64,000 nt of DNA from the NCBI GenBank assembly GCA_021531865.1, contig JAFBIW010000007.1, forward strand, positions 1 to 64,000, written 5' to 3'. Position 1 is the first letter of the stretch. The number at the start of each line of letters is the position of its first letter. This DNA is from Butyricicoccus pullicaecorum (GTDB lineage Bacteria; Bacillota; Clostridia; Oscillospirales; Butyricicoccaceae). A program made the position numbers and the translations under genes. Of the stretch, positions 49,187 through 58,265 are shown in pieces. Under the pieces are notes generated by a model. That model saw only the letters and a list, made by a program, of their open reading frames with translations, made no database searches and was not told the origin of the DNA.

Positions 49187-50080
49187 ATGATGAGAATTGT
49201 GACCTATTGCTGGCCGGAAGCGGCCTGCGGCACGACGGTCGAGCGCTTTCTGCGGCGGCAGGGCGTGTCGCGCCGGGTGCTGATCGACCTGAAAAATACG
49301 CCGGGCGGGCTGACGCTGGACGGCGCGCCCGTGCGGACGATCGACCGCCTGCCCGCGCACGGCGAGCTGCGGCTCTGCCTGCCCGAGACCGACCGGAGCG
49401 ACACGATCCCGCAGGCGGACGTGCCGGTTGAGATCGTCTACGAGGACGAGGATTTCTTTGTCGTGAACAAGCAGGCGGGCGTAGCCGTCCACCCCTCGCC
49501 GCAGAACCGGGAAAACACGCTGGCGAACGGGCTGGCCGCGCTGTACGCCCGCCGGGACGAGCCGTTCGTGTTCCGGTCGATCGGGCGGCTGGACAAGAAC
49601 ACCTCCGGCCTGCTCGTGCTGGCCAAGAACGCCCTGTCGGCCGGTCTGCTGACCGAAATGGCCGCGAAACGGATCATGCGGCATACCTATCTGGCCGTGT
49701 GCGCGGGCACATTGCCCGAATGCGGGACGATCGACGCGCCCATCGGCCGGGCGGACGGCTCGGTCATCCGGCGCGAGGTTCGTGCGGACGGCGACCCGGC
49801 GGTGACCCACTTTGAACGGCTGGCCGTGCGGGACGGCTATTCGCTCGCGCGGGTCTGGCTGGACACCGGGCGCACCCACCAGATTCGGGTGCACTTCGCG
49901 CACATCGGGCATCCGCTGCCGGGCGATTTCCTGTACTGCCCGGACACATCGCGCATCGGGCGGCACGCCCTGCACGCCCACACGCTGTCCCTGCGCCAGC
50001 CGGTCACGGGCGAACCGCTGACCTTCACCGCGCCCCTGCCCGCCGATATGCGGGTCTTTTTTCCCGATTTTCCCGGCTGA
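49187..50080 (+). CDS. RluA family pseudouridine synthase
   Basis: The 297-residue protein has a weak N-terminal S4-like region (about 15-75) and a catalytic domain with FRSIGRLDKNTSGLLVLAKN, where the Asp of RLDKNTSG is catalytic, and GRTHQIRVHFAHIGHPLPGD. It isomerises uridines in rRNA or tRNA; the exact target is not evident. Two tandem ATGs (49187, 49190) lie right at the predicted transcription start with only GGGAG adjacent, suggesting leaderless or near-leaderless translation. Confidence 0.93.
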   Translation: MMRIVTYCWPEAACGTTVERFLRRQGVSRRVLIDLKNTPGGLTLDGAPVRTIDRLPAHGELRLCLPETDRSDTIPQADVPVEIVYEDEDFFVVNKQAGVAVHPSPQNRENTLANGLAALYARRDEPFVFRSIGRLDKNTSGLLVLAKNALSAGLLTEMAAKRIMRHTYLAVCAGTLPECGTIDAPIGRADGSVIRREVRADGDPAVTHFERLAVRDGYSLARVWLDTGRTHQIRVHFAHIGHPLPGDFLYCPDTSRIGRHALHAHTLSLRQPVTGEPLTFTAPLPADMRVFFPDFPG

Positions 50081-50097
50081 AATGAAAGGATTGTAAC

Positions 50098-50136
50098 AAA
50101 AAAGGATCGCGCATTGGAATGCGTGATCCTTTTTTC
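50098..50136. terminator. Terminator between convergent genes
   Basis: A 15-base arm pair (50101-50115 with 50118-50132), one G-U, flanked by A and T runs; serves the pseudouridine synthase and P1 peptidase genes. Confidence 0.88.
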
Positions 50137-50140
50137 ATCC

Positions 50141-51103
50141 TTACAGGTCTTTCATCGCGGGCAGGCCGCACATACCCTCCGCCATGCGCACCGCGCGGTT
50201 GACCGCCTTGCCCATGACGTAGGCCGCCAGCGTGCCTACAACGTCCGGGTCGGCCTGCTGCTGACCGACCGACAGGGCGTAGATCGAGTCGCCGTCCATC
50301 GAGGTGTGCACCGGGCGGATCGTCCGCGCGAAGCCGTTGTGCGCCATCGCAGCGATCTTGCCCATCTGCGCCTTGTTGAATGCGCCGTTCGTCACGATCG
50401 CGCCGATCGTCGTATTCGTGACCGCGCCGGTGTGCGCCGCACCGTCCACCCGGCTGTAGATCTCCTGCTCGGACGGGCGCAGACCGCGACCGTCCTCGGT
50501 GCGCAGACCGGCAAGCTGTGCGCCCGTGTCAATGTCGAACACGTCGCCCATCGCGTTGACGCCCACGATCGCGCCCACCTTGACGTCCCCGACCTGCACG
50601 GCGTACGCGCCCACGCCGCTTTTCATCGCGTAGTCCGCGCCGCAGCACTTGCCGACCGTGCAGCCCGTGCCCACGCCGACGCAGCCCTCGTCCATGCCGT
50701 CCCGCCGGGCGTTGTCGCACGCGCGGATCGCCATTGCCGCGTCCGGCCGCACGTCCTTCCGCCCGATACCCAGATCGAACACGCACGACTGGCAGACAAG
50801 CGGCACCTTGCAGATGCCGGTCTCAAAGCCGATGTCCCGCGCCTCCAGCCAGCGCATGACGCCGCCCGCCGCGTCCAGTCCAAAGGCCGAGCCGCCCGAG
50901 AGCACGAGCGCGTTGATGCCGACCGAAGCCGCGCGCGGGTCGAGCAGCGGGGTCTCCCGCGAGGCCGGGCCGCCGCCCCGGATGTCCACGCCGCAGGGCG
51001 CGAAGCTGTCGCACAGGATGACCGTCAGGCCGGTCGCCGCTTCCCTGTCCTCCGCCTGGCCGACCGCGAAGCCGCCGACCTCCAAAATACCGATCTCCTT
51101 CAT
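50141..51103 (-). CDS. P1 family peptidase (DmpA/NylC-like)
   Basis: The 320-residue N-terminal-nucleophile hydrolase has the autocleavage region TNTTIGAIVTNGAF, where cleavage before Thr would release the catalytic subunit, and GINALVLSGGSAFGLDAAGG near the N-terminus. Relatives include L-aminopeptidase/D-esterases and nylon-oligomer hydrolases. AAAGGAGG precedes the ATG at 51103. It is downstream of the ECF S-component gene behind a weak terminator. Confidence 0.92.
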   Translation of the reverse strand: MKEIGILEVGGFAVGQAEDREAATGLTVILCDSFAPCGVDIRGGGPASRETPLLDPRAASVGINALVLSGGSAFGLDAAGGVMRWLEARDIGFETGICKVPLVCQSCVFDLGIGRKDVRPDAAMAIRACDNARRDGMDEGCVGVGTGCTVGKCCGADYAMKSGVGAYAVQVGDVKVGAIVGVNAMGDVFDIDTGAQLAGLRTEDGRGLRPSEQEIYSRVDGAAHTGAVTNTTIGAIVTNGAFNKAQMGKIAAMAHNGFARTIRPVHTSMDGDSIYALSVGQQQADPDVVGTLAAYVMGKAVNRAVRMAEGMCGLPAMKDL

Positions 51104-51136
51104 AGGTATCCTCCTTTTTTCGGAATACATGGAAAA

Positions 51137-51157
51137 AGAGCCGCCCACCGCGGCGGA
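51137..51157 (-). terminator. Weak terminator after the ECF S-component gene
   Basis: Short GC stem (CCGCC with GGCGG) followed on the minus strand by CTCTTTTT; readthrough into the P1 peptidase gene is plausible. Confidence 0.45.
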
Positions 51158-51186
51158 CAGCCCTTTTTTGTATCGTTTGAAGAAAG

Positions 51187-51822
51187 TTACGCCTGCGATA
51201 CGCTGCGCTTGCCGACAGCCAGCAGCGCCTTGCAGACCGCCGCGGTCAGCACCGCCGCGATCAGCGCCTCGGGCACGCCGTTCATGCCGACAACGCCCAT
51301 AATGACGCCGAGCAGCAGGTCAGGCTCCACGCCGCCCGCCGCCGCGTACTGGTCGCCGAAGAGCAGGTAGATCAGACCCATGACGCCGATCGTGTTCACC
51401 ATCGAGCCGATAAAGCCCGAGATCGCCAGAGAAACCGTCTCATTATGTACGGCCTTCCGGAGCGCCTGATAGGCCAGACCAGCCAGCAGACCGATCAGGA
51501 TACGGGGCACGATCGCCACGATCAGGCTCTTCCAGCTTCCGCTGAACTGCGGGTTCAGGCTGTAAAACGGGGTGAAGACGAACGAGGTGATGTTCGGGGT
51601 GATCGTCGCCTTGAACACGCTCGTCAGGCCGAACAGGCCGCCCAGCACCGCGCCCATCTTGGGGCCGAGCAGGCACGCGCCGATGATGACCGGAATGTGC
51701 ATCGTCGTGGCGTTCATGAAGGGCAGCGGGATATACCCGAGCGGGGTGAAGGCCATGACCAGCATGAGCGCGGTCAGGAGCGCCATCTGCGCCAGCAGGC
51801 GCACGTCCATTTTCTTCTGCAT
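51187..51822 (-). CDS. ECF transporter S component, probably for pantothenate
   Basis: The 211-residue protein has about six membrane helices with the S-component N-terminus (DVRLLAQMALLTALMLVM) and the conserved IPVIIGACLLGPKMGAVLGG. S components bind a vitamin and use a shared EcfAAT module, not in this window. It follows a pantothenate kinase gene by 51 bases in the same direction, so pantothenate is the best guess (PanT-like); this is inference from context. AGGAGGT precedes the ATG at 51822. Confidence 0.85.
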   Translation of the reverse strand: MQKKMDVRLLAQMALLTALMLVMAFTPLGYIPLPFMNATTMHIPVIIGACLLGPKMGAVLGGLFGLTSVFKATITPNITSFVFTPFYSLNPQFSGSWKSLIVAIVPRILIGLLAGLAYQALRKAVHNETVSLAISGFIGSMVNTIGVMGLIYLLFGDQYAAAGGVEPDLLLGVIMGVVGMNGVPEALIAAVLTAAVCKALLAVGKRSVSQA

Positions 51823-51873
51823 ATTCAATTTACCTCCTGCTGCCGTCCCGATGCCTCGGGTACAGCGCATTTT

Positions 51874-52662
51874 TTAGTTGGCTTTCCTGTCGGAACCGTG
51901 GTTTTTGTACCAAATGTCCGCCAGTCCGCGCAGGGCGAGGAGCGGCTCGTGGATGGTACGCGTGCGCAGGTAGGGTCGGACGGTCTGGGCCATGCCGCCG
52001 GTCAGCAGCACGGTCGGGGTTTGTCCCAGCGCCTCGGCGTACCGGTCGATCAGCCCGTCGATCATGGCGGCCGCGCCGTACACCGCGCCCACCTGCATTG
52101 CTTCGGCCGTCGTCTTGCCCAGCACCGAGCGCGGCATGGTCTCGAGTCCGACGGACGGGAGCTGGGCCGCGTATTCCTTGAGCGAGGTCAGGCCGAGCCG
52201 CACGCCCGCGGCGATGGCCGAGCCGACGAGCGCCCCAGTCTGGTCGAGGACGGTGAAGGTGGTGGCGGTGCCGAGGTCAACGATGACGCAGGGCATCGGC
52301 ACGGTGCGGCTGGCGCGCACGGCGGTGACCACACGGTCAGCGCCCAGCGTGCGCGGCTGGTCGATCTTGATGTTCAGGCCGGTCTTGATGCCCGCGCCCA
52401 CCGTCAGGATGGGGCCGTCGGTCAGAAACCGCAGGGCGCGCTGCATGATCGGGGTCAGCCCGGGTACGACCGAGCAGAGCGCCGCGCCTGTGATGTGCTC
52501 GCGCTCCGCGCCGTACAGCGCGAAGACGTTTTTGAGCGCACAGGCATACTGCTCCCCGGTCTGGCGTTCGTCGGCTGCGATCGCGGCGACAAATCGAATG
52601 TCGTCCCCGTCGAAGCCGCCGATCGTCACATGGTTATTCCCGATATCCAGCGCAATCAGCAT
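51874..52662 (-). CDS. coaX: Type III pantothenate kinase, divergent paralogue
   Basis: The 262-residue ASKHA-fold kinase phosphorylates pantothenate in CoA synthesis. The phosphate loop is DIGNNHVTIG, the pantothenate/activity motif is LGADRVVTA and the second phosphate motif DLGTATTFTVL, all retained. It diverges from the canonical paralogue at 57436, with Asn in place of Thr in the DxGNT motif. The ATG at 52662 follows AGAGGG; one five codons earlier has no ribosome binding site. It is linked to an ECF S component. Confidence 0.88.
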   Translation of the reverse strand: MLIALDIGNNHVTIGGFDGDDIRFVAAIAADERQTGEQYACALKNVFALYGAEREHITGAALCSVVPGLTPIMQRALRFLTDGPILTVGAGIKTGLNIKIDQPRTLGADRVVTAVRASRTVPMPCVIVDLGTATTFTVLDQTGALVGSAIAAGVRLGLTSLKEYAAQLPSVGLETMPRSVLGKTTAEAMQVGAVYGAAAMIDGLIDRYAEALGQTPTVLLTGGMAQTVRPYLRTRTIHEPLLALRGLADIWYKNHGSDRKAN

Positions 52663-52673
52663 TTGAAACCCTC

Positions 52674-53102
52674 TCATACCGGCAGGTTGCCGGGTTCATT
52701 ATACGCCGGTTTTCCGGTTTTGGCAAGCAAAAAAGCGGATTTTTCTGCCAGCGTCATCGCGGGTGCGGACAGGAGGAACCAGAGCGCGGCGTAGCCCGCG
52801 CAGATCTGGCCGCGCAGGTTGAGCGGGCGGTCGGAGTAGTCCCAGACGCGCAGGCCGTAGTGCCCGTTGACCGTCAGGCCGACGAGCAGCTCGGCGGTCG
52901 TGATGCAGGCCGACCCGGCGAGGCACCGCGAAACGACCGGAAAGCCGCGCAGGCGTTCGCCCAGTCCGCCCAGCGCGACCAGCACGCAGCCGCCCGTCAG
53001 CGCCATCGACCAATGGCTGCGCCCCCGCCAGAGGTGCTCGAGCGCGGGATAGCCGACGCTGCCGAGCGCGAACAGCCCGGCGACCTGTCGCAATTCCTTC
53101 AT
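52674..53102 (-). CDS. CmpB-like putative ABC transporter membrane protein
   Basis: The 142-residue protein has about four hydrophobic segments and the pattern of the putative ABC-transporter type IV (CmpB) family: VGYPALEHLWRGRSHWSMAL, TTAELLVGLTVN, WDYSDRPLNLRGQICAGY. Despite the name, function is unclear. It precedes the divergent coaX by 11 bases. Start ATG 53102, with GGTGA eight bases upstream. Confidence 0.8.
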   Translation of the reverse strand: MKELRQVAGLFALGSVGYPALEHLWRGRSHWSMALTGGCVLVALGGLGERLRGFPVVSRCLAGSACITTAELLVGLTVNGHYGLRVWDYSDRPLNLRGQICAGYAALWFLLSAPAMTLAEKSAFLLAKTGKPAYNEPGNLPV

Positions 53103-53144
53103 AAACACATCACCGGGCGGTAGTTTCCCCGATCTTCCGAACCT

Positions 53145-53597
53145 TTATGCAAGATCGGCCCGGGCGCGGCGCACCGCGTCGGCGAAGCCGCCGGTGACGA
53201 CCGTCACCGCCTGCGCCAGCATGAGGTTGACCGGCAGGCCGAAGTTCTCGACCGTGCAGCCGTTCTCGTCGGCGTTGCCCATCCGCTCACGCAGCGACCG
53301 CCCGTCGGACAGGTAGCCGTAGACCGGCTTACCCCTGGCGTGGGCGTAGCCCACCTCGAAGGCCGTGCCCGAATCGGGTTCGGCGCCCCGGAAGGGGTTT
53401 AAATTGGCGATGACGAGGTCGCACCGGTCGATCATCGCGCAGTTTGCGCGAAAAATTTCGTCCGGGTCGGCACATTCATTGTCGAGCGGATACAGGCCGA
53501 TGAAGCCATTCTCAGCGCAGACGAGCTTCATCTTCGCGCCCCGCTGCACCGCGTCCGGACAGAACACGTCAAACCCGGCAAGGTATATTTTTTTCAT
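53145..53597 (-). CDS. Nucleoside 2-deoxyribosyltransferase family protein
   Basis: The 150-residue protein begins KKIYLAGFDVF and contains DLVIANLNPFRGAEPDSGTAFEVGYAHARGKPVYGY, split here by the typical Asp and catalytic Glu (GTAFEVGYA). These enzymes move deoxyribose between bases in salvage or sanitise nucleotides. AAAGGAG precedes the ATG at 53597; a longer frame upstream has no support. It lies 72 bases after pgi in the same direction. Confidence 0.88.
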   Translation of the reverse strand: MKKIYLAGFDVFCPDAVQRGAKMKLVCAENGFIGLYPLDNECADPDEIFRANCAMIDRCDLVIANLNPFRGAEPDSGTAFEVGYAHARGKPVYGYLSDGRSLRERMGNADENGCTVENFGLPVNLMLAQAVTVVTGGFADAVRRARADLA

Positions 53598-53669
53598 CTT
53601 ATGTTCTCCTTTGCTTGCATAAAAAGCGGAAAAGGGGCGGACAAGCCGCCCCTTGGATGCGTTTTTCAA

Positions 53670-55007
53670 TTACAGGCGCGCTTCCAGTTCCTTACGGCGC
53701 TCCTCGTAGCCCGGCTTGCCCAGCAGGGCGAACATGTTCTTCTTATATGCCTCGACGCCCGGCTGGTCGAACGGGTTGACGCCCAGCAGGTAGCCCGACA
53801 GGCCGCAGGCCTTCTCGAAGAAGTAAACGAGGTAGCCGAAGTGGTAAGCGTCGGCCTTGTCGATCTCGATGACGATATTGGGCGTGCCGCCGTCCATATG
53901 CGCCATCAGCGTGCCCGCGTAGGCCTTGGAATTGACAAACTGGACGCTCTTGCCCGCCAGATAGTTCAGGCCGTCGATGTCCTCCGCAGTCTCCTCGATG
54001 AAGCTCTCGCTTCTGGGCTCCTTGACCCAGACGACGGTCTCGAACATGCTGCGGGTGCCGTCCTGAATGAACTGGCCGATCGAGTGCAGGTCGGTCGAGA
54101 AGTTGGCCGAGGTCGCGAAGATGCCCTTCTTGTCCTTGCCCTCGGACTCGTCAAAGAGCTGCTTGAACCACTCGCCCAGCATGACGAGCGCAGGCTCATA
54201 GTTGACCAGAATTTCGATGCCCTTGCCCTTGCGGTAGAGGATGTTGCGCAGAGCGGCGTAGCGGAAGCAGTCGTTCTCGGTGACCGAGCCGCTCTGGAAG
54301 GCGGCGCGTGCCTCGGCCGCGCCCTGCATGGCCGCGTCGATATCGACACCGGCCGCCGCCATCGGCAGCAGGCCGACCGCCGTCAGGACGGAGAAACGGC
54401 CGCCGACGTCGTCCGGAACGACGAAGGTCTCGTAGCCCTCGTCATCGGCCAGCTTCTTGAGCGCGCCGCGCGCCTTGTCGGTGGTGGCGAAGATGCGATC
54501 CTTCGCGCCGTCCTTGCCGTACTTGTCCTCGAGCAGCTTCTTGAAGATGCGGAAGGCGATGGCAGGCTCGGTGGTGGTGCCCGACTTGGAGATGACGTTG
54601 ACGCTGAAATCGCGGTCGCCGATGATGTGGATCACGTCATTGAGATAGGAAGACGAGATGTTCGAGCCGACAAAGTAGACCTCGGGGATGCCTTCGGGAC
54701 GGACGCCGTTGTACATCTGGCCGTTGACGAACTCGATCGCGGCGCGCGCGCCCAGATAGGAGCCGCCGATGCCGATGACGACGAGCACGTCGCTGTGCGC
54801 CTGAATCCTGGCGGCGGCCTGCTTGATGCGGGCGAATTCCTCCTTGTCATAATCGACCGGCAGATCGACCCAGCCGTGGAAATCATTGCCCGCGCCCGTG
54901 TGGGAGAGCAGCAGATCGTTTGCGGCCTGAATCATCGGGTCGAGATAGGCGACCTCGCGCTCCTCGACGAAGCCAGCCAGACCGGTCATTTTAAATTCCA
55001 TAGACAT
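53670..55007 (-). CDS. pgi: Glucose-6-phosphate isomerase
   Basis: The 445-residue enzyme interconverts glucose-6-P and fructose-6-P. It shows [32 protein letters not shown] (SIS substrate site), the catalytic Glu region and [18 protein letters not shown] at the C-terminus. Size matches Firmicute Pgi. Start ATG 55007 follows GAGGTG by six bases; an extended frame would run into the 5' leader. Confidence 0.97.
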   Translation of the reverse strand: MSMEFKMTGLAGFVEEREVAYLDPMIQAANDLLLSHTGAGNDFHGWVDLPVDYDKEEFARIKQAAARIQAHSDVLVVIGIGGSYLGARAAIEFVNGQMYNGVRPEGIPEVYFVGSNISSSYLNDVIHIIGDRDFSVNVISKSGTTTEPAIAFRIFKKLLEDKYGKDGAKDRIFATTDKARGALKKLADDEGYETFVVPDDVGGRFSVLTAVGLLPMAAAGVDIDAAMQGAAEARAAFQSGSVTENDCFRYAALRNILYRKGKGIEILVNYEPALVMLGEWFKQLFDESEGKDKKGIFATSANFSTDLHSIGQFIQDGTRSMFETVVWVKEPRSESFIEETAEDIDGLNYLAGKSVQFVNSKAYAGTLMAHMDGGTPNIVIEIDKADAYHFGYLVYFFEKACGLSGYLLGVNPFDQPGVEAYKKNMFALLGKPGYEERRKELEARL

Positions 55008-55102
55008 TCGAAACACCTCATCCTTAATACTTTCACGTTTTTCACAAAACAGATTCCCTTCATCTTTTCCCATTCTATGGAAAACGCTTTTCCCTTAGTC
55101 AT

Positions 55103-55131
55103 ATTTTACTACAAACAATATCCATGTGCAA
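55103..55131 (-). promoter_or_regulatory. Promoter of pgi
   Basis: Minus strand TTGCAC (55126-55131), 17-base spacer, TAAAAT (55103-55108), giving a leader of about 90 bases in which I see no known element. Confidence 0.65.
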
Positions 55132-55202
55132 CACCTTTTGGCGAATCTGTCAAAAATCGCAGAAAAATTGCACAAATAGACCGTTTTTGCAAAAACCGGA
55201 AC

Positions 55203-55241
55203 AAAAAAAGACGGCGGAACCTGCGCGGTTCCGCCGTCTTT
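55203..55241 (-). terminator. Terminator of glyA
   Basis: A 15-bp stem (55207-55221 with 55227-55241) followed by a run of T on the minus strand. Confidence 0.9.
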
Positions 55242-55254
55242 GGAGAAGCGTATT

Positions 55255-56499
55255 TTAATAGATCGGATACTGGGCGACCATTTCGAGCACGCCCTTGCGG
55301 ATGGAATCGGCCTTGTTCTCGAAGTCGGTGGCCGCCTGCCAGATGAACTCGGCGATGCGGAGCATCTCGGGCTCACGGAAGCCACGGGTGGTGACCGCCG
55401 GGGTGCCGACGCGCATGCCCGAGGTGACGAAGGGGCCTTCGGGGTCGTTCGGGATGGCGTTCTTGTTGGCCGTGATGTAGACCTCGTCCAGACGGCGCTG
55501 CAGCTCCTTGCCGGTGACGCCCGCCTTGCGCAGGTCGATCAGGGCGAGGTGGTTGTCGGTGCCGCCCGAAACCAGATCGAAGCCCTGCGCCATCAGTGCG
55601 TCCGCCAGAGCCTTGGCGTTGCGGACGACCTGGGTCTGATAGGCCTTGAACTCGGGCTTGAGGGCCTCGCCGAAGCAGACGGCCTTGGCCGCGATGACGT
55701 GCATGAGCGGACCGCCCTGGGTGCCGGGGAAGATGGCCTTGTTGAGCTTCTTGATCAGCTCGTCGTTGTTCGTCAGGATGACGCCGCCGCGCGGGCCGCG
55801 CAGAGTCTTATGGGTGGTGGTGGTGACGACGTCGGCGTAGGGCACCGGATTCATATGCAGACCGGCGGCAACCAGACCGGCGATGTGCGCCATGTCTACA
55901 AACAGATACGCGCCGACCTCATGGGCGATCTCGGCGAACTTTGCGAAGTCGATCGCGCGCGGATAGGCCGAAGCGCCCGCAATGATCATCTTGGGCTTTT
56001 CCTTCTGGGCGAGGGCGCGGAGCGCGTCGTAGTCGATGCGGCCGTCGGCGTCCACGCCGTAGGGCACGATGTGGTAGAGCAGGCCGGACTGGTTGACCGG
56101 GGAGCCGTGGGTCAGGTGGCCGCCGTTGTCGAGGCTCATGCCGAGGACGGTATCGCCCGGCTGGCAGAGCGCCTGATAGACCGCCATGTTGGCCTGTGCG
56201 CCCGAATGAGGCTGGATGTTGGCGTACTTCGCGCCGAAGATCTGGCAGACACGGGCAATGGCGAGGTTTTCGACCTCGTCGACGCACTCACAGCCGCCGT
56301 AATACCGCTTGCCCGGATAGCCCTCGGCGTACTTGTTGGTCAGGACAGAGCCCATCGCGGCAAGCACCGCGCCGCTGACAATATTTTCGGACGCGATCAG
56401 CTCGATATTACGCACCTGACGGTCGTATTCCTTGCGGATCATTGCGCCGACTTCGGGGTCAAACTCCGAAACGTAGTCCATTGCATCCTTGAGCACCAT
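55255..56499 (-). CDS. glyA: Serine hydroxymethyltransferase
   Basis: The 414-residue PLP enzyme converts serine and THF to glycine and 5,10-methylene-THF, the substrate of the MetF-like enzyme at 706. The PLP lysine is in [26 protein letters not shown] and [11 protein letters not shown] are family motifs. AAGGAGG precedes the ATG. Monocistronic. Confidence 0.98.
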   Translation of the reverse strand: MVLKDAMDYVSEFDPEVGAMIRKEYDRQVRNIELIASENIVSGAVLAAMGSVLTNKYAEGYPGKRYYGGCECVDEVENLAIARVCQIFGAKYANIQPHSGAQANMAVYQALCQPGDTVLGMSLDNGGHLTHGSPVNQSGLLYHIVPYGVDADGRIDYDALRALAQKEKPKMIIAGASAYPRAIDFAKFAEIAHEVGAYLFVDMAHIAGLVAAGLHMNPVPYADVVTTTTHKTLRGPRGGVILTNNDELIKKLNKAIFPGTQGGPLMHVIAAKAVCFGEALKPEFKAYQTQVVRNAKALADALMAQGFDLVSGGTDNHLALIDLRKAGVTGKELQRRLDEVYITANKNAIPNDPEGPFVTSGMRVGTPAVTTRGFREPEMLRIAEFIWQAATDFENKADSIRKGVLEMVAQYPIY

Positions 56500-56558
56500 G
56501 CAGATATCCTCCTTATTTCACACACCGGCGCGCGGCGCCGGATCGTTTTCACAGTTCT

Positions 56559-56586
56559 ATTATGGCAGATTTTCTATAAAATGCAA
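56559..56586 (-). promoter_or_regulatory. Promoter of glyA
   Basis: Minus strand TTGCAT (56581-56586), 16-base spacer, CATAAT (56559-56564), about 60 bases before the ATG. Confidence 0.5.
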
Positions 56587-56679
56587 CCTTTTTCCGCACA
56601 AACACATATTTTAGTCGTTTTCCACTTTTGCACGGAAAAGTGCGCGCGGATTTTTATGGATTCTGTTGACGAAATATGA

Positions 56680-56685
56680 TATAGT
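56680..56685 (+). promoter_or_regulatory. Extended -10 element of nth
   Basis: TGATATAGT gives TG-N-TATAGT about 45 bases before the ATG; no good -35 at 17 bases. Confidence 0.4.
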
Positions 56686-56730
56686 ATTCACAGAATGATC
56701 AGAATGAATTTCGGTTGGGAGGAATCCTGC

Positions 56731-57387
56731 ATGACAAAGAAGGAACGCGCCGCGGCTGTGATCGAGCTGCTCCGGCAGGCCTATCCGGACGCCGCCTGCG
56801 CCCTGCACTATACACACGATTACGAGCTGCTGTTTGCCACCCGTCTGTCCGCCCAGTGCACGGATACGCGGGTCAATCTGGTGACGGCCGACCTCTTCAC
56901 CCGCTTCCCCACCCTCCAGAGCTTCGCGGATGCCCCGGTCGAAGCCATCGAGGACAGCATCAAGACCTGCGGCCTGTTCCACACCAAGGCGCGCGACCTC
57001 AAGGCGGCGGCGCAGATGCTGCTGGCCGAGTTCGGCGGCCGGGTGCCCGACAACATGGAAGACCTGCTGCGCCTGCCGGGCGTCGGACGCAAGACGGCCA
57101 ATCTGGTGCTGGGCGACATCTACGGCCAGCCCGCCGTCGTGACCGACACCCACTGCATCCGCCTGTCCAACCGGCTGGGCTTTGTGAAGGACGAGAAAGA
57201 CCCGGTCAAGGTCGAGACCGCCCTGCGCAAGCTGCTCGATCCCAAGGAGTCGTCCGATTTCTGCCACCGGCTGGTGCTCTTCGGCCGCGAGGTCTGCACT
57301 GCCCGCGCACCCAAGTGCCAGAACTGCTGTCTCGCGACTGTCTGCCCGAGCTTTCCCCTGACCGAGAAAAAAGGAAAGAAGAAATAA
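56731..57387 (+). CDS. nth: Endonuclease III
   Basis: The 218-residue DNA glycosylase/AP lyase removes oxidised pyrimidines. The helix-hairpin-helix LPGVGRKTANLVLG holds the catalytic Lys, VTDTHCIRLSNRLG the catalytic Asp, and the [4Fe-4S] ligands are CTARAPKCQNCCLATVC (C-x6-C-x2-C-x5-C). Start ATG 56731 follows GGGAGG by eight bases; an ATG twelve codons upstream lacks a ribosome binding site. Confidence 0.97.
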   Translation: MTKKERAAAVIELLRQAYPDAACALHYTHDYELLFATRLSAQCTDTRVNLVTADLFTRFPTLQSFADAPVEAIEDSIKTCGLFHTKARDLKAAAQMLLAEFGGRVPDNMEDLLRLPGVGRKTANLVLGDIYGQPAVVTDTHCIRLSNRLGFVKDEKDPVKVETALRKLLDPKESSDFCHRLVLFGREVCTARAPKCQNCCLATVCPSFPLTEKKGKKK

Positions 57388-57392
57388 ACAAC

Positions 57393-57420
57393 AAAAGCTC
57401 CCGAACGGGAGCTTTTTGTT
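57393..57420. terminator. Bidirectional terminator between nth and coaX
   Basis: A perfect 10-bp stem (57393-57402 with 57407-57416) with A and T flanks. Confidence 0.85.
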
Positions 57421-57435
57421 ACATATGTATCTTTT

Positions 57436-58260
57436 TCAGCCTTCCTCGGTCGTTTCAACCGTCTCAGGCGCAGACAGCCGCCGGCCGGCGAAGGCTTCGG
57501 GGTGGCGCTCATAGATCAGGCGCAGGCCCTCCATCGTGAGGTTGGGGTCGACCGCGTCGATCAGCTCGCAGTGCTCGGCCATCATGCGGCCCATGCCGCC
57601 CGTGGCGATCACGCGCACGCCCTCGGTCATCTCGGCCTTCATGTCCAGAATGATGCCGGTCAGTGCGCCCACATAGCCGCGCACCGCGCCCGACTGCATG
57701 GAATGCTCGGTCGTGCGGCCGATGGCCTTCTCGGGGCGGACGATGTCAACGCGCGGCAGCTTGGACGCCTTCATGAACAGGGCTTCCATCGCGACCTTGA
57801 TGCCCGGGAAGATCGCGCCGCCCAGATAGGCGCCGGTCTCGTCGATGCAGTCAAAGGTGATCGCGGTGCCGATATCGACGATGATGAGCGGCTTGCCGTA
57901 CTTCTCAATGGCCGAGACCGCGTTGACCAGACGGTCGACGCCGACCTCGCGCGGATTGGCGTAGTGGTTTTCGACGCCGGTGTCCACGCTCTGTCCGACG
58001 ATGACCGGGTCGAGGCAGAAATACTTGCGGATCGCGTTCGTCAGCGAGTACATGACCGGCGGCACGACCGACGCGATGATGACCGCCTTGGTCTCGGCGG
58101 GCTTGCAGCCGCGGAACTGGTAATATTGCAGGATCTTCATGCCGATCTCGTCCGAGGTGGCGGACGCATTGGTCGCAATGCGGAAGGAGCCGCGCAGCTT
58201 CTCCCCTTCATACAGGCCGAACACCATGTTGGTGTTGCCTACGTCAATGGCTAACAGCAT
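57436..58260 (-). CDS. coaX: Type III pantothenate kinase, canonical
   Basis: The 274-residue enzyme has the standard motifs DVGNTNMVFG, NPREVGVDRLVNA and DIGTAITFDCID, plus GGAIFPGI. It commits pantothenate to CoA. Closer to the type sequences than the paralogue at 51874. Start 58260 was chosen because GGAAGT lies upstream and it avoids overlap with yfcE; ATGs at 58281 and 58275 are alternatives. Confidence 0.94.
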   Translation of the reverse strand: MLLAIDVGNTNMVFGLYEGEKLRGSFRIATNASATSDEIGMKILQYYQFRGCKPAETKAVIIASVVPPVMYSLTNAIRKYFCLDPVIVGQSVDTGVENHYANPREVGVDRLVNAVSAIEKYGKPLIIVDIGTAITFDCIDETGAYLGGAIFPGIKVAMEALFMKASKLPRVDIVRPEKAIGRTTEHSMQSGAVRGYVGALTGIILDMKAEMTEGVRVIATGGMGRMMAEHCELIDAVDPNLTMEGLRLIYERHPEAFAGRRLSAPETVETTEEG

Positions 58261-58265
58261 AGGTT

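Noticed and set aside
48035-49981. 648-codon version of the first M42 peptidase
   Set aside because: The N-terminal half is antisense to the pseudouridine synthase and would cross the M42 promoter; the TTG at 49096 with AAAGGAG fits the family start.
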